DNA of 64,000 bases from REEB509 sp049314555 (GTDB lineage Bacteria > Pseudomonadota > Alphaproteobacteria > Caulobacterales > Aquidulcibacteraceae). A program made the position numbers and the translations under genes. Shown piece by piece: positions 1-8,040 of the stretch. Location of the stretch: positions 21,235-85,234 of the forward strand of contig JBMOEW010000009.1 in the NCBI GenBank assembly GCA_049314555.1, written 5' to 3'. The notes under the pieces are model-generated. The model was not told the DNA's origin. It saw nothing but the letters and a program-made list of their open reading frames with translations, and did no database searches. The first letter of the stretch is position 1; the number at the start of each line of letters is the position of its first letter.

Positions 1-62
1 CGCCCACCTCACTGGACATCGAAACTTTCCGCGATGGGGTCGTCATGGCTGATCCCGTGTAG
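1..62 (+). CDS. possible 3' end of an upstream gene (partial)
   Basis: One frame is open from the window edge and ends with TAG at 60-62, giving the tail DIETFRDGVVMADPV. The codon usage fits a real C-terminus, but too little is visible to name a family. The next gene starts 90 bases later behind its own promoter-like sequence, so the two are probably not one operon. It could be a chance open frame. Confidence 0.3.
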   Translation, partial: PTSLDIETFRDGVVMADPV

Positions 63-103
63 CGACAACCGGCCTGTCTCGAGTCGCAAACCAAATTTGG
101 CGC

Positions 104-132
104 TTGACTATGGACAGAGGCTTTACATTTTA
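104..132 (+). promoter_or_regulatory. putative promoter of the TetR-RND operon
   Basis: TTGACT at 104-109 resembles a -35 box. ATTTTA at 127-132, 17 bases downstream, could be the -10 box. It lies directly before the palindrome at 136-147, the usual layout of an autorepressed tetR promoter. The -10 match is weak. Confidence 0.4.
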
Positions 133-135
133 AGA

Positions 136-147
136 ACGAACATTCGT
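136..147 (+). promoter_or_regulatory. putative TetR operator (palindrome)
   Basis: ACGAA-CA-TTCGT is a perfect inverted repeat with 5-base arms. It sits within AACGAACATTCGTT, a layout typical of operators bound by AcrR/AefR-like TetR regulators. It lies between the likely -10 box and the first ATG of the tetR gene, so binding would block transcription of the regulator and of the efflux genes behind it. Confidence 0.5.
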
Positions 148-152
148 TTTAT

Positions 153-839
153 ATGCACCGCACTCGGTTAACGGCAAGCCCGTTCTCCCCCAAACCACGC
201 CGCCTTATGGAACCGCTCGCTTTGGCCCGCACCGCAGACCCAGTCCTGGCAGACCGCCGCCGTCGAGAAATCCTCGACGCAGCGATCGCCTGTTTTCGCC
301 GGTCCGGGTTTCATCAAACCGGCATGCAGGCGATTTGCGCTCAGGCCAATATTTCGCCGGGCGCGCTCTATCGCTACTTCGATTCCAAAGCAGAAATCAT
401 CGCAGCCATCGCCGAAGAAGATCGGCGCGACCTGGCGGCCATTCTGTGCGGCGTCTTGACCAGCGGCGGTGTGGTGGACGACCTGATCCGGTCTGCCAAC
501 CTGATCATGGAACGCCATTTTGCCGGCACCAGCGCGGCCTTGGTGGCAGACGTCATTGGCGAAGCCGTTCGCGATCCGGCGCTGGGCGCAAGGCTCGCCA
601 AGATCGACGAAGGCGCGCAAGCTCATCTGGCTGACGCGCTGCGCCGTGGCCAGGCCCGCGGCGAAGTTGATACAGCCCTTGATCCCGATACCGCGGCTTA
701 TGTCTTGTTCGCCGCCCTTGATGGCCTCGCCCTGCGCACAGCCGTTTTGCGGGGCGAGAATCCGAGCACAATTTTAGAAGATTTTCGCAACCTCGCGGCG
801 CGCTATCTGGCCCCGCAAGGTCAAGCGGGGGGCCCCTGA
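153..839 (+). CDS. TetR/AcrR family transcriptional regulator
   Basis: Likely local repressor of the efflux genes that follow. The N-terminal TetR DNA-binding domain spans roughly residues 37-85: it starts at RREILDAAIACFRRSGFHQT and ends with the typical helix-turn-helix segment SPGALYRYFDSKAEI. The C-terminal part is all-helical and would bind a ligand. Residues 1-18 lie outside the domain, so translation may instead start at the ATG at 207; neither start has a clear ribosome binding site. The stop overlaps the start of the adaptor gene by one base (TGATG), which indicates translational coupling. The palindrome at 136-147 suggests self-regulation. The inducing compound cannot be read from the sequence. 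Confidence 0.9.
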   Translation: MHRTRLTASPFSPKPRRLMEPLALARTADPVLADRRRREILDAAIACFRRSGFHQTGMQAICAQANISPGALYRYFDSKAEIIAAIAEEDRRDLAAILCGVLTSGGVVDDLIRSANLIMERHFAGTSAALVADVIGEAVRDPALGARLAKIDEGAQAHLADALRRGQARGEVDTALDPDTAAYVLFAALDGLALRTAVLRGENPSTILEDFRNLAARYLAPQGQAGGP

Positions 840-2017
840 TGGACGCTTACGACCCAAACGCACAGCAGCCCGAAGCCAAAATCGCACCGCTTAAGCCGCG
901 CACGATCGCCTTGATTGTGGGTGGCGCAGTGGTGATTGCGGGCGGCTTGTATCTCTTGACTCATGAAGGCAAGGGCCCGGCAGACGACGCCCAGCAGGTC
1001 TCGCGCGTTCAGGCGATCTCGGCAGTGGAAATTCAAACCGCGACTTTTGCCCCAACCGTTGCCTTGAATGGCGAAACCCGCCCGGTGAACGACCTGTATG
1101 TGTTTGCCCCCGCAGTGGGTGTGCGCATCCTGGAACTGATGGTGGATGCAGGAGACCGCGTTGAAGCCGGCCAACCCTTAGCGCGCCTGGATGCCGCCCT
1201 GGCGCAAGCCCAGATGAGCGCCGCAGAAGCCTCCGTTGCTGAAGCCGAGGCCGCCGCCGTGCGCGCCGCAGACGAAGCCGCCCGCGCCGAAAGCATCCGC
1301 AATTCCGGTGCGCTTTCCGCAGAGGCCATCGCCTTGCGCGCTTCCAATGCAGAAGCCGCAAAAGCACGCCTCAATGCCGCCCGCGCCCAATTGCAAGAAG
1401 TCACCGCCCGCATGCAGGGTGGCTTTGTGCGCGCCCCACAGGCCGGCATCGTCATCGAACGCACCGCCCGCCTGGGGGCCCCAGTGGACGGCCAAGCCCT
1501 GTTCCGCATCGCCGCCGGCGGCAATTTGGAAGCGGCTGTACAGGTGGCTGAAGCCGATATCCTGGCCCTGCGCCCCGGCACCCGCGCAACCTTCCGTCTG
1601 GTCGATGGCACCGAAGTGCAAGGCACCCTGCGCCGTTTGCCCGCAGCCCTGGATCCCCGCACCCGCACAGGAGAGGCCGTGTTTGACCTGCCCGGCGATC
1701 GTCGCCTGCGCGCCGGCATGTTCCTGCGCGGACAAGCAGCCCTTGGCGAGCGCCAATCCCTCGCTGCCCCCGCAGCGGCGGTGCTCTATGATGATGGCTC
1801 GCCTTTCGTCTATGTGATTGGGCAAGACAATATCGCCCGCCGCACGCCCGTCCTGACAGGCACCCGCGAAGGAGACCTGATCGAAGTGCGCGAAGGCCTG
1901 AGCGCAGGCCAGCGCGTCGCCGGCAGCGGCGGTGCCTTCTTGCAGGACGGCGACACAGTCCGCCCAATCGATCCAAACCCCACCGCAACGCCAGCCCCCC
2001 CAACGCCCGCTGGCTAA
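839..2017 (+). CDS. RND efflux periplasmic adaptor (membrane fusion protein)
   Basis: Periplasmic adaptor of a tripartite RND pump, 392 residues. One membrane anchor near the N-terminus (about residues 22-40, IALIVGGAVVIAGGLYLL) is followed by the lipoyl half-motif with GDRVEAGQPLARLD. An Ala/Glu-rich coiled-coil hairpin follows (about 120-185), then the second lipoyl half (GFVRAPQAGIVIERTARLG) and beta-barrel and membrane-proximal domains. Length and order match the HlyD/AcrA group. There is no lipobox Cys, so it is anchored by the transmembrane segment. It lies between its regulator and the RND transporter; no outer-membrane channel gene is in the operon, so a channel encoded elsewhere is presumably used. 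Confidence 0.93.
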   Translation: MDAYDPNAQQPEAKIAPLKPRTIALIVGGAVVIAGGLYLLTHEGKGPADDAQQVSRVQAISAVEIQTATFAPTVALNGETRPVNDLYVFAPAVGVRILELMVDAGDRVEAGQPLARLDAALAQAQMSAAEASVAEAEAAAVRAADEAARAESIRNSGALSAEAIALRASNAEAAKARLNAARAQLQEVTARMQGGFVRAPQAGIVIERTARLGAPVDGQALFRIAAGGNLEAAVQVAEADILALRPGTRATFRLVDGTEVQGTLRRLPAALDPRTRTGEAVFDLPGDRRLRAGMFLRGQAALGERQSLAAPAAAVLYDDGSPFVYVIGQDNIARRTPVLTGTREGDLIEVREGLSAGQRVAGSGGAFLQDGDTVRPIDPNPTATPAPPTPAG

Positions 2018-2028
2018 GAGGCGCCCCC

Positions 2029-5000
2029 ATGGCCATGAACATTTCCGCCGGCGCGATCCGCAATCCGATCGCTCCCATCGTCTTCATCCTGGCCTTTGTG
2101 TTTGCAGGCTTCACCGCCTATTTCCGGTTGCCGATCAACCAGCTGCCGTCGATCGAATTCCCGATCTTCACAGCCACCGTGGCCCAACCGGGGGCCGCTC
2201 CCGCCGAGTTGGAAACCCAAATCACCCAGCGCGTGGAAGCCGCTTTGACCTCGGTGGAGGGGGTGCGGCGGGTATCGTCCACCATCACGCCTGGCGTCTC
2301 GCAAACCTTTGTTGAGCTGGAATTGGGCGCAGACCTTGCCCGCGCCGTAGACGACGCCCGCGACGCCCTCACCCGCATCCGCGCCGATTTGCCCGCAGAC
2401 ATCAACGAACCTATCGTCGCGCGCGAAGACGCCGTCTCTGAACCGATCGCCTATTACGCCGTGGAAGCCGATGGCATGACGCCGGCTGAGCTGTCCTGGT
2501 TTGTCGACAGCACCGTCACCCGCGAGTTGCTGAACGCCGAAGGGGTCAGCCAAGTTCGCCGCTCTGGCGGGGTGGATCGCGAAATCCGTGTGGAGCTGGA
2601 CCCTGTGCGCCTGCAGGCCCACGGCCTGACCGCCGAACAAGTAAGCCGCCAACTGGCGCGCCAAAACGCCGACCTGCCCGGCGGCGAAGCCGAAATCAGC
2701 GGCCAGGCCCAATCCATTCGCACCCTGGGCGGGGCCGGCTCCATCGAAGACCTCGCCCAAACCCGGCTGGTCAGCCCCGATGGTACCAGCGTGCGCCTGG
2801 CAGACCTTGGCACCGTGGTCGATGGGGCCAGCGATTACACCAACCTTTCCCGCTACAACGGCCAACCCGCCGTGACCTTCCTGGTGCAACGCTCCCGCGG
2901 GTCCAGCGAAGTCGACACCTTCGACGCGATGGCCGCCAAGATCGCAGAAATTCAACAGGCCCACCCCGAAGTCCGGATGCGCATGATCGCAAGTCCGATC
3001 GACTTCATCCGTGGCATGCACAAATCGTCGATCGCGGCCCTGATCGAAGGGGCCCTGCTGGCGGTGCTGGTGGTGTTCATCTTCCTGCGCGACTGGCGCG
3101 CCACGGTGATTGCAGCCTTTGCCATCCCGCTCTCGATTTTTCCAACCTTTGCGATGATGGAGCCGCTGGGCTTCACCCTCAACATGATCACGCTGATCGC
3201 GTTGGCCCTGGTCGCGGGAGTGCTGGTGGACGACGCCATCGTCGAAATAGAAAACATCGTCAGACACATGCGCATGGGCAAAAGCCCCTACAAAGCAGCC
3301 CTAGAAGCCGCCGATGAAATTGGTCTGGCCGTGGTTGCAACCTCCGCCACCATCATCGCGGTGTTCATGCCGGTGAGCTTCATGAGCGGGGTATCGGGCC
3401 AGTTCTTCAAAGAGTTCGGCATCACCGTCGCCGTGGCCACATTCTTCTCCCTGATTGTGGCCCGTCTGATAACGCCGATGATGGCGGCCTTTTTCCTGAA
3501 ACGCAGCGCCACCGACGACCATGAAAAAGAAGGCCGAATTCTCACCACCTATCGCGCGATGATCGGCTGGGCCGTGCGCCGCCCCTCGCTTGCAGTGATG
3601 TTGGGCGGGTTTATCTTTGCGGCTTCGATCCTGTTTGCCTCCACTGTGCCCTTCACCTTCATTCCCAGGATGGACAACGGCAACATTCAAATCCAGGCCG
3701 AAGCGCCCCCAGGGGCCACCCTGTTTGAAGCCGACCGCGTGTTGCAAAACATCGCCGCACAGATTGCCCAAACCCCAGAAGTAGAAGGCGTGTTCACCTC
3801 CCTGGAAGGCTCCGATGGCGCAGCCCGCCAAGGCACATTGTATGTTCAACTTGTGCCCCGCGAACAGCGCGACCGCTCCTCCTACGATGTGCAGCAGGAA
3901 TTGCGCGCCCACCTCGCGCTGACGCCGGATTACCGCCTGACCTTTTTGAACTTCCAGGGCGGGGGCCGCGGGTCTGACATCGCCGTTCAGTTTGTGGGCG
4001 AAGACCCGGCAGCCGTCTCCGCCGCCGCCGATCGCCTGGTGGGCGCGATGCGCCGCATGGATACGCTGGCGGATGTGCGCTCCTCCGCTGCCTCCCGCAG
4101 GCCGGAACTCCAAGTCCGCCCCCGCACGGCCGATGCCGCGCGCCTTGGCGTGTCCGCCTCAGACATAGCAACGGCGGTTCGCATCGCCACCTCCGGCGAT
4201 GTCGATCAGGCGCTTGCCCGCTACACTCTGCCCGATCGCCAGGCCCCGATCCGGGTGCTGCTGCGCCCAGACAGCCGCGCCAATCTGGACGTGCTCAACG
4301 CCCTCCCGGTGCGCAGCGCCACAGGCCAAACCGTGCGCCTCGATGCGGTGGCGGACGTCAAGTTCGGCCTCGGCGAAGCCGCCATCGAGCGCCGCGACCG
4401 CCAACGCGCTGTAACTGTTTCTGCCAACGTCGTGGCCGGCGTGATCGGCGACAGCCAGCTTGCGGTCTTTGCCCTGCCAGAGGCGAAGGATCTGCCGGCC
4501 GGCGTTTCGATTGTCGCCTCCGGCGATACCGAGCAGGCCCAAGAAATGTTTGGCGGCTTCTTCAACGCCATGCTGTGGGGCATCATCCTGATCTATGGGG
4601 TTCTGGTCCTACTGTTCAAAGACTTCTTCCACCCCATGACCATCATGACCGCCCTGCCGCTGTCTGTCGGCGGGGCCTTTGTGGCGCTGATGTTGGCGGG
4701 TCAGCCTCTGTCGCTGTTTGCGATGATCGGCCTTGTGATGCTGATGGGGATCGTGACCAAGAACTCGATCTTGCTGGTGGATTTCGCGATCGAGCAGATC
4801 CGCTTGGGCGTCCCCCGTGACGAAGCGTTGATGGAAGCGGGCATGAAGCGGGCGCGTCCGATTGTCATGACCACCTTTGCGATGTCGGCCGGGATGATCC
4901 CGGCAGCCGCCGGCTGGGGTGTTGATGGAGCGCTGCGCCAGGGCATGGGGGTGGCGGTGATCGGCGGGCTGATGATGTCCACCTTCCTCAGCCTGCTGTT

Positions 5001-5121
5001 CGTGCCTGCGGTGTTTGTTCTGGTGGACCGGCTAGAGCGGCTGGTGAAGCCCTTCTTTGCTGGCCTCACCACCCGCAACGACCCCGCAAACCGCACCGAA
5101 GCCGATCAACCCGCTGAATAG
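2029..5121 (+). CDS. RND efflux transporter permease (AcrB/HAE1 type)
   Basis: Inner-membrane proton-driven drug exporter of 1030 residues, the normal AcrB-family length with twelve TM segments and two large periplasmic loops. The TM4 motif VLVDDAIVEIEN carries the two Asp residues (about 401-402) equivalent to AcrB D407/D408. The TM10 motif VTKNSILLVDFA carries the Lys (about 911) equivalent to AcrB K940, so the proton relay is intact. It starts 12 bases after the adaptor gene and belongs to the same operon. The last 16 bases overlap the convergent YqhA-type gene. Substrates are not readable; hydrophobic or amphiphilic compounds are typical. Confidence 0.95.
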   Translation: MAMNISAGAIRNPIAPIVFILAFVFAGFTAYFRLPINQLPSIEFPIFTATVAQPGAAPAELETQITQRVEAALTSVEGVRRVSSTITPGVSQTFVELELGADLARAVDDARDALTRIRADLPADINEPIVAREDAVSEPIAYYAVEADGMTPAELSWFVDSTVTRELLNAEGVSQVRRSGGVDREIRVELDPVRLQAHGLTAEQVSRQLARQNADLPGGEAEISGQAQSIRTLGGAGSIEDLAQTRLVSPDGTSVRLADLGTVVDGASDYTNLSRYNGQPAVTFLVQRSRGSSEVDTFDAMAAKIAEIQQAHPEVRMRMIASPIDFIRGMHKSSIAALIEGALLAVLVVFIFLRDWRATVIAAFAIPLSIFPTFAMMEPLGFTLNMITLIALALVAGVLVDDAIVEIENIVRHMRMGKSPYKAALEAADEIGLAVVATSATIIAVFMPVSFMSGVSGQFFKEFGITVAVATFFSLIVARLITPMMAAFFLKRSATDDHEKEGRILTTYRAMIGWAVRRPSLAVMLGGFIFAASILFASTVPFTFIPRMDNGNIQIQAEAPPGATLFEADRVLQNIAAQIAQTPEVEGVFTSLEGSDGAARQGTLYVQLVPREQRDRSSYDVQQELRAHLALTPDYRLTFLNFQGGGRGSDIAVQFVGEDPAAVSAAADRLVGAMRRMDTLADVRSSAASRRPELQVRPRTADAARLGVSASDIATAVRIATSGDVDQALARYTLPDRQAPIRVLLRPDSRANLDVLNALPVRSATGQTVRLDAVADVKFGLGEAAIERRDRQRAVTVSANVVAGVIGDSQLAVFALPEAKDLPAGVSIVASGDTEQAQEMFGGFFNAMLWGIILIYGVLVLLFKDFFHPMTIMTALPLSVGGAFVALMLAGQPLSLFAMIGLVMLMGIVTKNSILLVDFAIEQIRLGVPRDEALMEAGMKRARPIVMTTFAMSAGMIPAAAGWGVDGALRQGMGVAVIGGLMMSTFLSLLFVPAVFVLVDRLERLVKPFFAGLTTRNDPANRTEADQPAE

Positions 5122-5696
5122 CTCTTCACCTCTTTGGTCTTGGACTTGATCCAGTCCATCGCCGCAAACGCGACGCCTGAGAACACGAACACCACGTGGA
5201 TAATCACGATCCAATAGATGTCGCGCTCTTCATAGGAGTCGATGTCCATAAAGATCTTCAGCAGATGGATGCCCGAGATCGCAACGATCGAGGCGATCAG
5301 CTTGATCTTGAGGCCAGAGAAATCGAGCGTCCCCATCCACTCCGGCCGATCCTTGTCGCCGCGCGCGGCTTCGATCTTCGACACGAAGTTCTCATACCCC
5401 GAAAACAGGATGATGAGGACAAGATTGCCTGCGAGCGACAGGTCAATCAGCGTCAGCACCAGCAAGATCGCCTCCGCTTCGGTCATGTCCACCACGCCTG
5501 GGATAGCGGTGATCAGCTCGCGGAAAAACACGAAAATCAGGATCACGAGGCACCCGATCAACCCCAGATACACCGGGGCCATCAGCCAGCGCGACGCAAA
5601 AATGGCCCGCTCAATCGCCACTTCCAGGAACGGATGATGACCCGTCCCGCTTTCGGGCGGCTCATCGGGTTGCGGTTTGGTGACGCCTTCGGCCAT
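5106..5696 (-). CDS. YqhA/UPF0114 family membrane protein
   Basis: A 196-residue protein matching the YqhA (UPF0114, TIGR00645) family, whose function is not established. After a polar N-terminus, ERAIFASRWLMAPVYLGL opens the first of about four membrane segments. VLTLIDLSLAGNLVLIILFSG is a characteristic conserved segment, followed by a loop with W and LDFSGLKIKL. The frame is open far upstream, but the ATG at 5696 gives the normal family N-terminus. It converges with the RND gene and is divergent from the SDR gene across 79 bases, which probably hold two promoters. Confidence 0.85.
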   Translation of the reverse strand: MAEGVTKPQPDEPPESGTGHHPFLEVAIERAIFASRWLMAPVYLGLIGCLVILIFVFFRELITAIPGVVDMTEAEAILLVLTLIDLSLAGNLVLIILFSGYENFVSKIEAARGDKDRPEWMGTLDFSGLKIKLIASIVAISGIHLLKIFMDIDSYEERDIYWIVIIHVVFVFSGVAFAAMDWIKSKTKEVKSYSAG

Positions 5697-5775
5697 CTCA
5701 TTTCGTCCTTTTCCAGCGGGACAGATGGTGCAAAGTGCGCTTACGTCGAGCGAAATCGACCGCGAGGGGAATTTC

Positions 5776-6570
5776 ATGGCTGAAACGTTCGCAGGATGGA
5801 CAGTCGCAGTCACCGGCGCCTCCTCTGGCATGGGCCGCGCCATCGCCGTGCGCCTGGCGCAGGAGGGGGCGTTTGTCGTGGGCTGTGGCCGCAGCCGCGT
5901 CGAACTGGATGAAACCGCCCGCCTGATCAAACAGGCCGGCGGTCGCTTCCGCGGCGTCCAAACCGACCTCGCAGACCCTGGCGCGGGTGCAGCCTTCGTG
6001 CGCGAAGCCAACGCCGCCCATGGCCGGCTGGATGCAGTGGTGTGCAACGCCGCCGTGATTGACGTAACCCCTATCGCCAAGGGCGATCCGGCCTCCTGGC
6101 GGCGCATGATCGCCATCAACCTGATCAGCGTGGCCGAAGCCTTTCAGGCCGGCATTGAAGCCATGCGCGAGGCCAAGCGCCCCGGCTGGCTGATCGCCAT
6201 TTCGTCCCTGGCCTCGCGCATGGAAGGCATGGGCATGTACGGCGCGAGCAAAGCGGGGCTAAACAGCCTTTGCCAATCCCTGCGCCTGGAATTGGAAAAA
6301 GACCCGATCCGCGTCACCACGATCATACCGGGGGCCTTTGCCACAAACCTTGGCCGCGACATGCCCGCAGAAACCCGCGATCGCTTTATCCAAGAGATCG
6401 TCTCCAAGGGCGCAGCAGCAGCCCCCGATACCGCAGGCCGCTCCGCGATTATGGGCGTTCCGGATGATATCGCCCGCGCGGTGTCTTACGTGCTGTCCCA
6501 GCCCCCGAGCCTCAACATCCCCGAGCTGGTCATCCGCCCACAGATGGATCTGACCATCCCGCTGGAATGA
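5776..6570 (+). CDS. short-chain dehydrogenase/reductase (SDR)
   Basis: NAD(P)-dependent oxidoreductase of 264 residues with a Rossmann fold. Visible SDR marks are the nucleotide-binding VTGASSGMG near the N-terminus, the NAA segment after beta-4, the catalytic Ser in ISSL and the YGASK active-site Tyr/Lys pair. The ATG at 5776 was chosen because GAGGGGA lies 5-11 bases upstream and the protein then begins directly at the Rossmann fold; the frame is open further upstream. The substrate is unknown. It appears to be transcribed alone, and the gene-poor rhodopsin island begins right after it. Confidence 0.9.
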   Translation: MAETFAGWTVAVTGASSGMGRAIAVRLAQEGAFVVGCGRSRVELDETARLIKQAGGRFRGVQTDLADPGAGAAFVREANAAHGRLDAVVCNAAVIDVTPIAKGDPASWRRMIAINLISVAEAFQAGIEAMREAKRPGWLIAISSLASRMEGMGMYGASKAGLNSLCQSLRLELEKDPIRVTTIIPGAFATNLGRDMPAETRDRFIQEIVSKGAAAAPDTAGRSAIMGVPDDIARAVSYVLSQPPSLNIPELVIRPQMDLTIPLE

Positions 6571-7174
6571 ACATCTTTAGCCGCATCGGCAGCCGGGCCG
6601 AAGGGTGGAAAATGCCCCCATCCAGGGAGTTCCGCGGTGGTCGGCGGCGGAACCCGGAACACGACATCCAGACGGGCAGGATAGCCGCGGCCGGACCGGT
6701 GGGGTATTCGCCACAGACGAAACTGCCGCTGGCGGGCGTGAACGAGATCGCCAAGCTGCCGTTCGCACTTCCCGGGTACCCATATGCCGTGACTCGCCTG
6801 GGGCTAACGACGACGCCGAGCCTGACCGCCGCTCGCGGAACGCTGCGGCCCGTTTTGCCTTCCGCCGACGGGCGGGCATCGGCTTGGGATTGTGAAGTCT
6901 GACGCCGCGCCATAGCAGACCTAGGCGCGCCAGCCGGCCTCCGCGCGCCCCTGTCAACGGTAATGCGTCGGATGCGACCATTTTCCGCAGTCCCGCCGAC
7001 AGCGGATGGTTTTATACCTGTTTGCGAGGACTCTTGGACCTAATCGTCTGAGCTCTTCCGACTGGCTCTCAGCCGGGACTTATTTCCCGCGTTCAAGCAC
7101 TGCGGACGACACCTCCCGTGAGAAAAACTTTGCCATTTTGAGCAAAGCGAAACTGTGTGAATTAGGAGGAAAGC
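6571..7174. other. gene-poor stretch upstream of the rhodopsin
   Basis: About 600 bases without a convincing gene. Open frames exist on both strands (for example 6567-6902 plus and 6530-6913 minus), but they overlap each other, are rich in Arg/Pro/Ser, and show no recognisable domain or ribosome binding site. GC is high up to about 6980 and drops in the last 170 bases before the rhodopsin, which probably hold its promoter and leader; no clear -35/-10 pair was found. Confidence 0.5.
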
Positions 7175-7981
7175 ATGCTTTCAATTACGATTGGGCAGTA
7201 TGAAATCGTATACAATGCACTGTCGCTGACCGTTGCGGCGATGTCGGCAGCCACCTTGTTCTTCTGGCTGTCGCGGGACTCTGTGGCACCACGGTACCGT
7301 ATGGCTCTGGTGATCAGCGGCGTTGTGACGTTCATAGCTGCATATCATTACTGGCGGATTTTTGGCAGTTGGACGGGCGCATTCGTCGTGGACGCCCAAG
7401 CCGGAACGATCGCGCTCTCAAATGAGAAGTTCAATGATGCCTACCGCTACGTTGATTGGATCCTGACAGTACCGCTTTTGCTGGTCGAACTGATTATCGT
7501 CATGGGCCTCTCGCGGGCGGCGACCATATCGAAAAGCGTCCGCCTCGGCCTCCTTGCTCTCGCGATGGTCGTTCTCGGCTACCCGGGTGAGGTTGCGGGC
7601 GATATCCAATCCCGGCTGTTGTGGGGTGGGTTGTCGATGATCCCGTTCTTGTTCATCGTGTTTGAACTCGCCGTCGGGCTTCGCAGTTCGATTGCTTCCC
7701 AACCCGAATCCGCACGCGGGCTCGTCAAAGGGGCGATTGTGATCACCATCGGTACTTGGGCGTTTTACCCGGTGGTGTTTTTTGCGCCGCTGTTGCTTGG
7801 TGCAGAAAACTCAAGCTTGGCGACCATGTCGGGCCAGGCAGCCACAATCGTGCAGGTGGGTTACACAATTGCCGACATTCTCGCGAAAGCAGGATTTGGT
7901 ATTTTGATTTATCTGATCGCCTCGGCGAAAAGCGAAGAGTGGGCGAGCAAACAAGACGAGTTGCGGACCCAGCCTAACTGA
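7175..7981 (+). CDS. light-driven proton pump rhodopsin (Gloeobacter/xanthorhodopsin type)
   Basis: Seven-helix retinal protein of 268 residues. Helix C has RYVDWILTVPLLLVE with D94, T98 and E105, the DTE triad of outward proton pumps (acceptor D, donor E). H58 in helix B (AAYHYWRIF) matches the His that pairs with the acceptor. K238 in helix G (TIADILAKAGFG) is the retinal Schiff-base Lys. L102, at the colour-tuning position, predicts green absorption. In helix E, LLWGGLSMIPF places G151 where bacteriorhodopsin has W138; in xanthorhodopsin and Gloeobacter rhodopsin this Gly opens the pocket to a carotenoid antenna. A strong AGGAGG at 7164-7169 sets the start. No retinal or carotenoid synthesis gene is nearby. 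The gene has fewer GC-rich codons than its neighbours and ends at a hairpin. Confidence 0.96.
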   Translation: MLSITIGQYEIVYNALSLTVAAMSAATLFFWLSRDSVAPRYRMALVISGVVTFIAAYHYWRIFGSWTGAFVVDAQAGTIALSNEKFNDAYRYVDWILTVPLLLVELIIVMGLSRAATISKSVRLGLLALAMVVLGYPGEVAGDIQSRLLWGGLSMIPFLFIVFELAVGLRSSIASQPESARGLVKGAIVITIGTWAFYPVVFFAPLLLGAENSSLATMSGQAATIVQVGYTIADILAKAGFGILIYLIASAKSEEWASKQDELRTQPN

Positions 7982-7999
7982 CGAACCGGCCTATTTCAG

Positions 8000-8040
8000 C
8001 CATCACAAGGAGCGACCGCACTTGGCGCTCCTTGTGATGG
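8000..8040 (+). terminator. perfect 15-bp hairpin after the rhodopsin gene
   Basis: CCATCACAAGGAGCG (8000-8014) and CGCTCCTTGTGATGG (8026-8040) are exact reverse complements around an 11-base loop, 18 bases after the rhodopsin stop. There is no T-run after it, so it is either an atypical terminator or an mRNA-stabilising 3' structure. Confidence 0.6.

Noticed and set aside
6530..6913. Overlapping open frames on both strands upstream of the rhodopsin (also 6567-6902, 6577-6981)
   Set aside because: They conflict with each other, are Arg/Pro/Ser-rich, and have no ribosome binding site or known domain; high GC alone opens such frames.
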